A stretch of 11,486 bases of DNA, from positions 1-11,486 of the forward strand of contig SLRW01000054.1 of NCBI GenBank assembly GCA_007130745.1, written 5' to 3'. This document shows positions 1 to 7,599 of this stretch, piece by piece. The notes below the pieces were generated by a model. The model had not been told where the DNA came from. It was given only the letters and a program-made list of their open reading frames with translations, and ran no database searches. Every line of letters begins with the position of its first letter. Within the stretch, counting starts at the first letter, position 1. The stretch comes from Gammaproteobacteria bacterium (lineage in GTDB: Bacteria; Pseudomonadota; Gammaproteobacteria; UBA5335; SLRW01). Position numbers and translations under genes: made by a program.

Positions 1-119
1 GCCAGCATCAACGGCAGCACGATGAGCAGGATCTTGGTCAACGTCCAGACGGTGTACTGAAACTCCGGCGGCAGTGCCCCCCAGACCGTCAGCCAGGTTG
101 TCTCCAGCCAGACCATCAT
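1..119 (-). CDS. nuoH: NADH-quinone oxidoreductase subunit H, N-terminal fragment (cut by window edge)
   Basis: Only the first 39 codons and two bases are inside the window. NuoH is a membrane subunit of complex I that contacts the quinone-binding cavity. The visible part begins MMVWLETTWLTVWGALPP and continues into a hydrophobic stretch (about residues 25-39, TLTKILLIVLPLMLA-like) matching the start of the first NuoH transmembrane helix. The ATG at 119-117 overlaps the nuoG stop TGA in an ATGA junction, suggesting translational coupling. A second ATG follows directly at 116-114. An AGGGAG sequence lies about 11 nt upstream. Identity rests on operon position after nuoG plus this short N-terminus. 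The gene continues beyond position 1. Confidence 0.88.
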   Translation of the reverse strand, partial: MMVWLETTWLTVWGALPPEFQYTVWTLTKILLIVLPLML

Positions 120-2521
120 GCCTGATTCTGCTCCCTGGCCGTGGATGCCCCCGGCCCTTCAGCCGCAACCACTTCTACCGCACCAAAACGCTGCCCCAGA
201 TCACGCGTCTCGGTGAGGCCGGCGCACACCCGCACACAGCCTTCGGCCAGCGCCTCATCGGCCACCAGCGGCATCACCGCCCGGCCCTCGCCCTGGCGTA
301 CTTCCGCATATTCCGCCCCGGCCAGACCCAGTCGATCGATATCAGCGGGATGCATGGCCAGCTGCCGGGCGCGTACGCCATCGGCAGTCTTTTGCAGCGG
401 CGCGGCACGGCGCACCATGGGATCTGTTGAATACAATGACACCTCGCCCAGACGCATCAATGCCGAGGGCCGCAGCGCGCTGGCCACCACCGGCGCCGTC
501 ACGGGGATATCCGGCTCGGCGTTACTGATAAGCGTGCGGGCCTCATCCAGAACCTGCTCAGGCGAGACATAATCGAAGCCATTCAGGCCCAGTTCATTGC
601 CCAGCACGCGTAATACTTTCCAGCCCGGACGGGCCTCACCCACCGGTGCGACCGCGCCCTGATGCCCTTGCCAGCGCCCTTCCAGGTTGATCCAGGTACC
701 GGCGCTTTCCGGCCAGGCCGCGATGGGCAGAAGCACATCAGCATATTCCAGCATTTCGGGGCTCTGATACGCCGTCAGCACCACCACCCGATCCGCCGCA
801 CGCAGTGCCTTGCGAGCCGCCGCCGCATCAACGGCATCAAGCTCGGGCTCAAGCCCCATCAGCACGAAGGCTTCCATGTCATCACGGGCGAACATCTCGC
901 CTGCGTGCAGGCCGGGATTGTCGACGGGACCACCGCCCGGGCCACGATGCGGCAGCACCCCGGCCAGCGCGGCACCGGCGGCATTGGCGGCCACCGGTAA
1001 TTCCCCGACGACGGCCTCAGTGGCTTCGGCAATATAATCAGCCAGCACACGCAACAGCGAATAATCCTGACGACCCTCGGCCAGCGCGCCCGTCAGTACC
1101 ATAGACTGCCTGCCTTCGCTGAGCATTTTGGCCATGGCCCGGTGCTGTTCAGTGACCGGGGCCTTGCCGATCGCATCACGCAAATTCAATGCCATCGGGG
1201 TGCCTGTGAGTTCAGCCACTGCATTGGTCAATCCCGCAAGCTCCTGGCCAATATCGGCGGCGACGCATTGATGCGCCACCGGCAACCGGAAATCAAAATC
1301 CGCCGGGTTGATGACCGCAATCCGGGCGCCGCGCAAGCCGGCCTTGCGCAACCGGTGATGCACAATGGGCAGATCCTTGCGCACATTGCTGCCCACAATC
1401 AGCACGGCATCCGCTTGCTCCAGGCTGGCAATATTGCAGTTCAGCGCAGGGAACAGCGGGGCTGTCTCCTGATCGGTAAAATCTCCCAGCCCCAGGCGAT
1501 GATCGAGATTGGGGCAACGCAGGCTCTCGGCCAGGCGCCGGAACAGGTGCAATTCTTCCAGCGAGCTGCCTGCCGAGGCCAGCATACCCATGCGCGAGGC
1601 ATCCACGCCACGCAGCATACGGGCAGCGGCACTCAATGCGGTGTCCCACGCCACCTCGCGCCACTCAGCATTCTCACGCAACATGGGCCGTTCCAGGCGT
1701 TGCTCATACTGGCCGAAATGACCATAGCGGTCACGGTCGGAAATCCAGGTTTCATTGACCTGTTCATTGTCGCGCGGCACGGCACGCATCACCCGCCCGC
1801 GACGCGAATGCAGGAAGATATTCGAACCGACTGAATCATGCGGGGCAACCATGGCGTGCTGGATCAGCTCCCAGGGACGCGCGGTATAACGATAGGGCTT
1901 GTTGGTGAGCGCCCCCACCGGACACAGGTCAATCACATTGCCGGACATCTCGGAGTCCACACTGCGCTCGACATAGGTGCCGATTTCCATGTGTTCGCCG
2001 CGGCCGGTAGCGCCAAGTTCGCGAATACCGGCAATCTCGTCACCGAAACGTACGCAGCGCGTGCAGTGGATGCAGCGAGTCATGTCGGTGGCAATCAGCG
2101 GACCGATATTCTTGTCGCGTACCGCACGCTTGCCCTCGTTGAAACGCGATACCCCCTCGCCGTACCCCAGCGACAAATCCTGCAACTCACATTCGCCGCC
2201 CTGATCGCAGATGGGACAATCCAGCGGGTGGTTGATGAGCAGGAATTCCATGGTGCCTTTCTGGGCATCCACGGCTTTTTCCGAACGGGTATGCACGATC
2301 ATGCCGTCCATCACCGGCGTGGCGCAGGCCGGCAACGGTTTCGGCGCTTTTTCTACTTCCACCAGACACATGCGGCAGTTGGCCGCCACCGAAAGCTTTT
2401 TGTGGTAGCAGAAACGCGGGATAGAGATACCCGCCGCGTCGGTGACGCTGATCAGCATCTCGCCCTTTTCGGCCTCAAGCTTGCGGCCGTCGACCTCTAT
2501 GGTGACCCGTTCGTCGCTCAT
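116..2521 (-). CDS. nuoG: NADH-quinone oxidoreductase subunit G (iron-sulfur subunit of complex I)
   Basis: This 801-residue peripheral-arm subunit carries electrons from NuoF toward the quinone site. The N-terminal [2Fe-2S] N1b ligands are C38, C49, C52 and C66. The N5 cluster has its His ligand: H98, C102, C105, C111. The N4 ligands are C150, C153, C156 and C200 (CIHCTRC then CPVG). A molybdopterin-oxidoreductase-like domain follows from about residue 215 to the C-terminus, without evidence of catalytic function, as is usual in NuoG. The four cysteines that bind the extra N7 cluster in E. coli and Thermus are absent: the matching region (about 215-270, VGSNIFLHSRRGRVMRAVPR) has none, as in mitochondrial NDUFS1. 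The length is shorter than E. coli NuoG (about 908). Start ATG at 2521-2519 lies two bases after the nuoF stop, with a short AGG about 7 nt upstream. The stop overlaps the nuoH start. Confidence 0.97.
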   Translation of the reverse strand: MSDERVTIEVDGRKLEAEKGEMLISVTDAAGISIPRFCYHKKLSVAANCRMCLVEVEKAPKPLPACATPVMDGMIVHTRSEKAVDAQKGTMEFLLINHPLDCPICDQGGECELQDLSLGYGEGVSRFNEGKRAVRDKNIGPLIATDMTRCIHCTRCVRFGDEIAGIRELGATGRGEHMEIGTYVERSVDSEMSGNVIDLCPVGALTNKPYRYTARPWELIQHAMVAPHDSVGSNIFLHSRRGRVMRAVPRDNEQVNETWISDRDRYGHFGQYEQRLERPMLRENAEWREVAWDTALSAAARMLRGVDASRMGMLASAGSSLEELHLFRRLAESLRCPNLDHRLGLGDFTDQETAPLFPALNCNIASLEQADAVLIVGSNVRKDLPIVHHRLRKAGLRGARIAVINPADFDFRLPVAHQCVAADIGQELAGLTNAVAELTGTPMALNLRDAIGKAPVTEQHRAMAKMLSEGRQSMVLTGALAEGRQDYSLLRVLADYIAEATEAVVGELPVAANAAGAALAGVLPHRGPGGGPVDNPGLHAGEMFARDDMEAFVLMGLEPELDAVDAAAARKALRAADRVVVLTAYQSPEMLEYADVLLPIAAWPESAGTWINLEGRWQGHQGAVAPVGEARPGWKVLRVLGNELGLNGFDYVSPEQVLDEARTLISNAEPDIPVTAPVVASALRPSALMRLGEVSLYSTDPMVRRAAPLQKTADGVRARQLAMHPADIDRLGLAGAEYAEVRQGEGRAVMPLVADEALAEGCVRVCAGLTETRDLGQRFGAVEVVAAEGPGASTAREQNQA

Positions 2522-2523
2522 CG

Positions 2524-3837
2524 CTAGCCTGTCTGTTGCTTTGCCGGGGTCGCCTCGCGGCTACCGGGACCGACCATGCAGCGGCCGTGTTCAACGTGGT
2601 ATTCGAATTCTTCACGGAAATGCTTGATGAAGCTGCGCACCGGCATGGCCGCGGCATCACCGAAAGCGCATATCGTGCGGCCCTCGATGCGACGGGCCAT
2701 ATCATCGAGCTGCGCCAGATCCTCGGGCCGACCCCGGCCGTTTTCAATCCGGCTGATCACGCGATGCAGCCAACCGGTACCTTCCCGGCATGGCGTGCAC
2801 TGGCCGCAGGACTCGGCATAATAAAACCGCGATATCCGTTCCAGCACCTTCACCATGCAGGTGTTCTCGTCCATCACAATAACCGCGCCGGAGCCCAGCA
2901 TGGAACCGGCTTTGGTCACCGAGTCATAATCCATGTCGGTCTCGAGCATGACTTCGCCCGGCACTACCGGCACCGAGGAGCCACCAGGGATCACCGCCTT
3001 GAGTTTCGCCCCGTCACGCATGCCACCGGCCATTTCCAGCAAGGTGGCAAAAGGCATGCCCATGGGCACTTCAAAATTGCCCGGCTTGTTGACGTGACCA
3101 CTGACCGAGAAAATCTTGGTGCCGCCGTTATTGGGCTTGCCCAGGTTGGCGAACCAGTCCGGCCCGCGGCGCAGGATCGTCGGCACCGAGGCGTAGGTCT
3201 CGGTGTTGTTGATCGTGGTGGGCTTGCCATAGAGACCAAACATCGCCGGGAATGGCGGCTTCACCCGGGGCAGCCCCTTCTTGCCTTCCAGCGATTCCAG
3301 CAGCGCGGTTTCCTCGCCCACGATATAGGCTCCGGCACCCAGATGACCGTGGATATCCACATTGATCCCGGAGCCCTGTATATCCCGGCCCAGCAGGCCG
3401 TGCTCATAGGCCTCGGCCAGCGCCTGGCTGAAGCGCCGCCAGGGCGTATCCATGAACTCACCGCGCAGATAATTGTAGGCCACCGTGGCGCCCATGGCCC
3501 AGGCGGCAATCGCCATGCCCTCCACCACTGCGTGCGGATTGTAACGCAGGATGTCACGATCCTTGCAGGTGCCCGGCTCACTCTCATCTGAATTACAGAC
3601 GACGTACTTCTGGCCTTCGAAATCCTTTGGCATGAAGCTCCACTTCAGGCCGGTAGGGAAGCCGGCGCCACCGCGACCGCGCAGACCGGAATCCTTGACC
3701 AGCTGAATAATATCCGCCGGCGGGGTTTTCTCCTGCAGGATCTTTTTCCACGCCTCGTAACCACCAACCTTGAGATAATTCTCGAAGGTCCATGGTTCGT
3801 CGAATTCAAGCGTGCTGTAACAAACCTGGTTCAGCAT
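2524..3837 (-). CDS. nuoF: NADH-quinone oxidoreductase subunit F (NADH-, FMN- and N3-binding subunit)
   Basis: NuoF is the 51-kDa-type subunit where NADH is oxidised and electrons enter through FMN. The 437 residues show the glycine-rich GRGGAGFPTG at 54-63, the CNSDESEPGTCKDR motif at 81-94 and GAGAYIVGEETALLESLEG at 167-185, which together form the NADH and FMN pocket. The [4Fe-4S] N3 ligands are C344, C347 and C350 (ESCGQCTPCREG) with C390. Length and motif spacing are normal for the family. The start ATG (3837-3835) gives the typical N-terminus MLNQVCYSTL, with GGGGAG two bases upstream, an unusually close ribosome binding site. The gene follows nuoE after 39 nt, the longest gap among these nuo genes, and ends two bases before nuoG. 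Confidence 0.97.
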   Translation of the reverse strand: MLNQVCYSTLEFDEPWTFENYLKVGGYEAWKKILQEKTPPADIIQLVKDSGLRGRGGAGFPTGLKWSFMPKDFEGQKYVVCNSDESEPGTCKDRDILRYNPHAVVEGMAIAAWAMGATVAYNYLRGEFMDTPWRRFSQALAEAYEHGLLGRDIQGSGINVDIHGHLGAGAYIVGEETALLESLEGKKGLPRVKPPFPAMFGLYGKPTTINNTETYASVPTILRRGPDWFANLGKPNNGGTKIFSVSGHVNKPGNFEVPMGMPFATLLEMAGGMRDGAKLKAVIPGGSSVPVVPGEVMLETDMDYDSVTKAGSMLGSGAVIVMDENTCMVKVLERISRFYYAESCGQCTPCREGTGWLHRVISRIENGRGRPEDLAQLDDMARRIEGRTICAFGDAAAMPVRSFIKHFREEFEYHVEHGRCMVGPGSREATPAKQQTG

Positions 3838-3876
3838 GGCTCCCCACTCTCGCCCCGGTGCATCACCGACACGGCT

Positions 3877-4383
3877 TTACTCCAGACCATCAAGAATCTC
3901 GTCGGCTTTCTCAGGTGTGAGATTCTCGTGATACACATGATTGACCATCATCATCGGTGCGCCGGCACAGGCAGCCAGACATTCTTCCTCGCACTTGAGG
4001 TAGACCTTGCCGTCCGCCGTGCTTTCGCCACGTTTGATGCCCAAACGTTGCTCGACATGGGCCAGAATGTCATCAGCGCCGCGCAACATGCACGAGATAT
4101 TGGTGCATACGGATACGCTGTGGCGCCCCACCGGTTCGGTTTCCAGCATGGAATAGAAGCTGGCCACCTCATAGACCTCGATCGGAGCCATCCCCAGCAC
4201 CTCGGCCACCGCATCCATCAGAGGCACGGTGAGATAGCCGCCATTGTCATGCTGTACGGCATGCAGCGCGCTTTGCACGGCGGAGCGCTTCTGATCCTCC
4301 GGATAGCGCTTGAGCGCCTCGTTAATCTCGGCCATCACATGCGATGACAGGCTGGCCACCGGCTGTCGGGATGTCTGAGCCAT
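3877..4383 (-). CDS. nuoE: NADH-quinone oxidoreductase subunit E (24-kDa-type [2Fe-2S] subunit)
   Basis: This 168-residue thioredoxin-fold subunit pairs with NuoF and carries the off-pathway [2Fe-2S] cluster N1a. The four expected ligands are C93 and C98 (CTNISCMLRG, C-x4-C) and C135 and C139 (ECLAACAGAPM, C-x3-C). The N-terminal helical part (LKRYPEDQKRSAVQSAL, about 24-40) and the YEVASFYSML segment (71-80) are also typical. The ATG at 4383-4381 shares one base with the nuoD stop (TGATG), so translation is probably coupled. A GGGGAG lies about 11 nt upstream. A second Met at residue 17 is possible but has less support. It sits between nuoD and nuoF in the standard order. Confidence 0.96.
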   Translation of the reverse strand: MAQTSRQPVASLSSHVMAEINEALKRYPEDQKRSAVQSALHAVQHDNGGYLTVPLMDAVAEVLGMAPIEVYEVASFYSMLETEPVGRHSVSVCTNISCMLRGADDILAHVEQRLGIKRGESTADGKVYLKCEEECLAACAGAPMMMVNHVYHENLTPEKADEILDGLE

Positions 4384-5636
4384 CAGCGGTCAATCTCCCC
4401 GAAAACAATGTCCTGGGTGCCGATCACCGCGACCACGTCGGCCAGCATGTGACCCTGCACCATTTCATTCATGGCCGCGAGGTGGGCAAAACCCGGCGCC
4501 CGGATCTTTACCCGATAAGGCTTGTTGGCGCCATCGGAAACCAGATACACACCAAACTCACCCTTGGGTGCCTCCACGGCGGCATAGGTCTCGCCTTCCG
4601 GCACCGAATAGCCCTCGGTAAACAGCTTGAAGTGATGGATCATGGCTTCCATATCGTGTTTCATCACTTCGCGTTTTGGCGGCACCACCTTGGGCTCATC
4701 GGCCATCACCGGGCCCGGGTTGTCCCGCAGCCAGTTCACGCACTGGCGAATAATATCCGTCGACTGGCGCATCTCTTCTATGCGCACCAGGTAGCGGTCA
4801 TAGCAATCGCCGTTGGTGCCCACCGGGATCCGGAAATCGAGCCGATCATAGACCTCGTAGGGCTGTTTGCGGCGCAGGTCCCATTCCACGCCTGAGCCGC
4901 GCAGCATGGGCCCGGTAAAGCCCAGCGCGATGGCCCGCTCCGGGGAGACCTCGGCAATCCCTACCGTACGCTGCTTCCAGATGCGGTTATCCGTCAGCAA
5001 AGTCTCGTATTCGTCTATGCAGCCGGGGAAGTAATCGGTGAAATTCTCGATGAAATCCAGCAGCGATCCACCACGGGCCTCGTTCATGCGCTTAAGCTCG
5101 CGCTCGCTGCGAAAAGCGGACGGCTGATACTGCGGCATTTGCCCGGGCAGATCCCGCGCCACGCCACCCGGACGGTAATAGGTAGCATGCATACGCGCGC
5201 CGGACACGGCCTCGTAGCAATCCATCAGCACTTCACGCTCACGGAAGCAATACAGGAACACTGTCATGGCGCCAATATCCAGGCCATGCGCCCCCAGCCA
5301 CAACAGGTGATTGAGAATACGGGTGATCTCGTCAAACATCACCCGGATATACTGGGCCCGCAACGGCGGCTCAAGCGCCAGCAGTTTCTCGATGGCCAGC
5401 ACATAGCCATGTTCGTTGCACATCATGGACACATAATCGAGCCGGTCCATGTAGCCGATACTGTGGTTGTAGGGCTTGTGCTCGGCGAGTTTTTCGGTGC
5501 CGCGATGCAATAAGCCGACATGCGGGTCAGCATGCCTGATCACCTCACCTTCCATTTCCAGCACCAGGCGCAACACTCCGTGCGCCGCCGGGTGCTGTGG
5601 CCCGAAGTTAAGGGTGAAATTCTGGAACTCAGCCAT
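4383..5636 (-). CDS. nuoD: NADH-quinone oxidoreductase subunit D (49-kDa-type quinone-site subunit)
   Basis: NuoD forms the quinone-reduction pocket together with NuoB and is evolutionarily related to the large subunit of [NiFe] hydrogenases. The protein has 417 residues. The N-terminal loop FGPQHPAAHG (11-20) contains H19, and the LDYVSM segment contains Y68. These align with His38 and Tyr87 of Thermus Nqo4, which contact the quinone headgroup. The C-terminus MLADVVAVIGTQDIVFGEIDR-type ending, with the invariant final Arg, is typical. NuoC and NuoD are separate proteins here, unlike the fused NuoCD of enterics. An excellent AGGAGG lies 9 nt before the ATG (5636-5634), inside the end of nuoC. 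The two genes overlap by 8 nt. Confidence 0.97.
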   Translation of the reverse strand: MAEFQNFTLNFGPQHPAAHGVLRLVLEMEGEVIRHADPHVGLLHRGTEKLAEHKPYNHSIGYMDRLDYVSMMCNEHGYVLAIEKLLALEPPLRAQYIRVMFDEITRILNHLLWLGAHGLDIGAMTVFLYCFREREVLMDCYEAVSGARMHATYYRPGGVARDLPGQMPQYQPSAFRSERELKRMNEARGGSLLDFIENFTDYFPGCIDEYETLLTDNRIWKQRTVGIAEVSPERAIALGFTGPMLRGSGVEWDLRRKQPYEVYDRLDFRIPVGTNGDCYDRYLVRIEEMRQSTDIIRQCVNWLRDNPGPVMADEPKVVPPKREVMKHDMEAMIHHFKLFTEGYSVPEGETYAAVEAPKGEFGVYLVSDGANKPYRVKIRAPGFAHLAAMNEMVQGHMLADVVAVIGTQDIVFGEIDR

Positions 5637-6333
5637 CGCGACCGGCCTCCTGTGGCTCGGTCGGCGCTTGCCCGCGGGCCGCCCGGATCACCTTGGGCAC
5701 CGTCACGCGGGGCTCAATGGTCACCGGCTGGTACACCACCCGGCCCCGATCCGGGTCGTAACGCACCTCAACATGGCCGCTGAGCGGGAAATCCTTGCGG
5801 AAGGGGTGCCCTATAAAGCCGTAGTCAGTCAGGATACGGCGCAGGTCCGGATGCCCCTCGAAGTGAATTCCGAACAGATCAAAGGCTTCGCGCTCGAACC
5901 AGTTCGCTGCCGGCCAGATATCCACCACGCTCGGGACCATCGGAAATTGCGGATCGGCCGCGTAAACCCGCAGTCGCAAGCGGGCATTGTGCTGCAAGGA
6001 CAGCAAATGGCAGACCACGGCAAAACGCCGGGGAGAGTCCAAATCAGGATCTTGTTCACCATGGTAGCGCTCTACACCACGGCTGTAGCCGAGCTCTGTG
6101 GAGGCCTCGGTAGTCCATTCAGCATCACCGTAGGCCAGATAATCCACCCCGCAGAGATCGCTGAGCTGAGCAAAGCCAAACTCCGGGCCATCACGCAGCA
6201 CCACGGCTACCTCGCGATACTGCGCCAGCGGCACTTCCAGCGTCACCTCGTCGGTGACCGCAGCAAAGCTGACCACAGCCTCGCTGAAGCGGCTTTGCAG
6301 GGCGCCGGCCAATGTGGCCATGTGTTCGCTCAT
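5629..6333 (-). CDS. nuoC: NADH-quinone oxidoreductase subunit C (30-kDa-type subunit)
   Basis: NuoC is a cluster-free scaffold subunit of the peripheral arm, packed against NuoD. The signature WFEREAFDLFGI (145-156), followed by FEGHPDLRRILTDYGF (158-173) and GHPFRKDFPLSG (175-186), is diagnostic. The frame stays open upstream to 6408, but the start at 6333 (MSEHMATLAG) is preferred. It lies 22 nt after the nuoB stop with GGGGA about 8 nt upstream, whereas the extended version would overlap nuoB and adds an Arg/Pro/Ser-rich leader that does not resemble NuoC. The chosen start gives 234 residues, a usual size for a stand-alone NuoC. The end overlaps the nuoD start by 8 nt. Confidence 0.95.
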   Translation of the reverse strand: MSEHMATLAGALQSRFSEAVVSFAAVTDEVTLEVPLAQYREVAVVLRDGPEFGFAQLSDLCGVDYLAYGDAEWTTEASTELGYSRGVERYHGEQDPDLDSPRRFAVVCHLLSLQHNARLRLRVYAADPQFPMVPSVVDIWPAANWFEREAFDLFGIHFEGHPDLRRILTDYGFIGHPFRKDFPLSGHVEVRYDPDRGRVVYQPVTIEPRVTVPKVIRAARGQAPTEPQEAGRDG

Positions 6334-6355
6334 GCTCGGTTCCCCGGACAACGGT

Positions 6356-6835
6356 TTACTGGCGCGCAATGGTGTTGGTGCGCCGGATCTTGTTCTGCAA
6401 CTGCACAATGCCGTACATCAGTGCCTCGGCCGTGGGCGGACAGCCCGGCACATAGATATCCACGGGAATAATTCGATCGCACCCGCGGGTCACGGCATAG
6501 GAATAATGATAATAGCCCCCGCCATTGGCGCAGGAACCCATGGAAATCACCCAGCGCGGCTCGGGCATCTGGTCATACACCTTGCGCAGGGCCGGTGCCA
6601 TTTTGTTAACCAGAGTACCGGCGACAATCATCACATCGGACTGACGCGGACTGGGACGAAAAATGACACCGAAACGATCGAGGTCATAACGCGCGGCGCC
6701 GGCTTGCATCATTTCCACCGCACAGCAGGCCAGACCGAAAGTCATGGGCCACATGGAGCCGGTGCGTGCCCAGTTGACCAGCCGGTCTACGGACGTGGTG
6801 ACTACCCCCCTTTCAAGAACGCCTTCTACTCCCAT
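6356..6835 (-). CDS. nuoB: NADH-quinone oxidoreductase subunit B (N2 cluster subunit)
   Basis: NuoB carries the terminal [4Fe-4S] cluster N2 that reduces quinone. The four ligands are visible as the adjacent pair C37-C38 (FGLACCAVEM), C102 (MGSCANGGG) and C132 (VPGCPPTAEAL). The sequence NKMAPALRKVYDQMPEPRW strongly resembles mitochondrial NDUFS7. I place the start at 6835 (MGVEGVLERGVVTTS), because this is the typical alphaproteobacterial/gammaproteobacterial N-terminus and an AAGGGG lies about 7 nt upstream. An in-frame ATG at 6856 would add seven residues (MEERGAG) and a longer overlap with nuoA. With the chosen start the protein has 159 residues and the gene overlaps the end of nuoA by 10 nt. 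Confidence 0.95.
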   Translation of the reverse strand: MGVEGVLERGVVTTSVDRLVNWARTGSMWPMTFGLACCAVEMMQAGAARYDLDRFGVIFRPSPRQSDVMIVAGTLVNKMAPALRKVYDQMPEPRWVISMGSCANGGGYYHYSYAVTRGCDRIIPVDIYVPGCPPTAEALMYGIVQLQNKIRRTNTIARQ

Positions 6836-7182
6836 TCCAGCGCCCCTTTCTTCCACTCGTAGATGAAACCGATCACCAACAGCCCCAGAAACAGCAGCAT
6901 CGCAAGTGCGCCGAACAGGCCGATCTCATTCAGCACCACAGCCCAGGGAAACAGGAAGGCGATTTCCAGATCAAAAATAATGAACAGAATAGCGACCAGA
7001 TAATAACGCACGTCGAATTTCATACGGGCGTCTTCAAAGGCCTCAAAGCCGCATTCATAAGGAGAGAGTTTTTCGCTGTCGGGCTTGCGTGGGCCGAGAA
7101 TGAAACCCAGCCCCAGCGGTACCACGGCAAACAGTACGCCCAGAACCAGAAATATGAGTATGGGCAGGTAATTCTCAAGCAT
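6826..7182 (-). CDS. nuoA: NADH-quinone oxidoreductase subunit A (membrane subunit)
   Basis: This is the small membrane subunit of complex I and the first gene of the operon. The 118 residues contain three predicted transmembrane helices (about 5-29, 60-81 and 86-108). The conserved loop PYECGFE is at 41-47. The second helix begins FDVRYYLVAILF (56-67) and carries the conserved acidic pair D71 and E73 (IIFDLEIAFLFPW). The open frame runs upstream to 7302, but the extra 40 residues are Gly/Arg/Ser/Gln-rich and lie in the structured leader, so the start is placed at MLENYLPILI (7182). The ribosome binding site is weak (ACAGG about 9-10 nt upstream). Its end overlaps nuoB. Confidence 0.95.
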   Translation of the reverse strand: MLENYLPILIFLVLGVLFAVVPLGLGFILGPRKPDSEKLSPYECGFEAFEDARMKFDVRYYLVAILFIIFDLEIAFLFPWAVVLNEIGLFGALAMLLFLGLLVIGFIYEWKKGALEWE

Positions 7183-7201
7183 TGTCTGCGCCTGTTCAGA
7201 T

Positions 7202-7220
7202 GACAGCCTTGTCTGCTGTC
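7202..7220 (-). other. Hairpin in the nuoA 5' untranslated leader
   Basis: A perfect 6-bp inverted repeat GACAGC / GCTGTC with a 7-nt loop lies 20-38 nt upstream of the nuoA start. In RNA it would form a small hairpin just ahead of the weak ribosome binding site. There is no T-run after it, so it is not a terminator. A role in translation or stability is only a possibility. Confidence 0.4.
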
Positions 7221-7274
7221 CCGGCAGAAACCCAGGCGACTGGCAACTGTGCCCGCCGCCCCGCGATGACCCGT

Positions 7275-7302
7275 ATTGAACCCTGCCGGCAACTCCCGCC
7301 AA
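7275..7302 (-). promoter_or_regulatory. Weak sigma70-like promoter candidate for the nuo operon
   Basis: On the minus strand, TTGGCG (7302-7297) is separated by 16 nt from TTCAAT (7280-7275). Each hexamer matches four of six consensus positions. This would start transcription near 7268 and give an untranslated leader of about 86 nt before nuoA. It is the best pair I found between the tRNA and nuoA, but it is weak, and the operon could also be served by read-through from the tRNA promoter. Confidence 0.3.
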
Positions 7303-7389
7303 GTCCTTTTCTGCCGGCCCCGGCGATCCGTGCCTGACTCAAGCTCACAGCCAAACCGAACCTGCGGATTGCCTGTAAGAAGCTGACGA

Positions 7390-7406
7390 CCCTGACCTTC
7401 TCAGGG
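7390..7406 (-). other. Stem-loop downstream of tRNA-Leu
   Basis: Read on the minus strand, CCCTGA and TCAGGG form a perfect 6-bp stem around a 5-nt loop, starting 46 nt after the tRNA 3' end. The bases that follow (TCGTCAGCTTCTT) include only scattered Ts, so this is at best a weak or Rho-assisted terminator or an RNA-processing feature. Confidence 0.35.
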
Positions 7407-7452
7407 CTGGTTCGCGCCGGAATTTCGCTGTGCATTCCGACGCGCCAAATCA

Positions 7453-7537
7453 TGGTGCCGAAGGCCGGACTCGAACCGGCACGGCTTTCGCCACTACCCC
7501 CTCAAGATAGCGTGTCTACCAATTCCACCACTTCGGC
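7453..7537 (-). tRNA. tRNA-Leu (anticodon GAG)
   Basis: The minus strand folds into a complete class II tRNA of 85 nt including an encoded CCA. The acceptor stem is GCCGAAG / CTTCGGC, with discriminator A at 7456 and CCA at 7455-7453. The D arm contains the typical GGTAGACAC. The anticodon stem CTATC / GGTAG encloses the loop TTGAGGG, which puts anticodon GAG at 7503-7501 and reads CUC and CUU leucine codons. The long variable arm forms GGC / GCC around GAAA, as expected for leucine tRNAs. The T arm is GCCGG-TTCGAGT-CCGGC. The gene lies between secG and nuoA. In E. coli the same isoacceptor gene (leuU) also follows secG. Confidence 0.98.
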
Positions 7538-7570
7538 CAGAAATTGCCCCGCTATTACCGGAGCCGCACT

Positions 7571-7599
7571 ATTGTAACCGCTTGAGGAGGACTGTTCAC
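7571..7599 (-). promoter_or_regulatory. Probable promoter of tRNA-Leu
   Basis: On the minus strand GTGAAC (7599-7594, matches TTGACA at three positions) lies 17 nt before TACAAT (7576-7571, five of six matches to TATAAT). A GC-rich stretch GTGCGGC follows, resembling the discriminator of stable-RNA promoters. Transcription would begin near 7564, leaving about 27 nt of leader to be trimmed. The -35 element lies inside the palindrome at 7590-7603. Confidence 0.5.

Larger units (their letters stand above)
7183..7452. other. Noncoding leader between tRNA-Leu and nuoA, with short repeats
   Basis: This 270-bp stretch has no convincing gene. It contains three copies of CTGCCGG: two direct (7283-7289 and 7311-7317, 28 bp start to start) and one inverted (7221-7227). 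It also holds the hairpin next to nuoA, the weak promoter candidate, a CCCTGA/TCAGGG stem-loop at 7390-7406 and a loose CGGAAT/ATTCCG pair at 7418-7439. Open frames crossing it are extensions of nuoA or unrelated short frames without recognisable features. Confidence 0.6.

Noticed and set aside
2536..3591. A 351-codon open frame on the plus strand opposite nuoF, and similar frames of about 230 codons opposite nuoG (1142-1834, 1838-2527)
   Set aside because: They lie entirely antisense to genes with complete, motif-rich proteins. They are His/Arg/Gly/Ala-rich without recognisable domains, which is the expected shadow of high-GC codon usage.
5476..6471. A 331-codon plus-strand open frame opposite nuoC and the ends of nuoB and nuoD
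   Set aside because: It crosses three well-supported minus-strand genes, has low-complexity composition and no domain signal.
7196..7453. An 85-codon minus-strand frame, and upstream extension of nuoA, in the tRNA-nuoA spacer
   Set aside because: There is no recognisable domain and no good ribosome binding site, and the frame starts at the tRNA 3' end. The region is better explained as untranslated leader.
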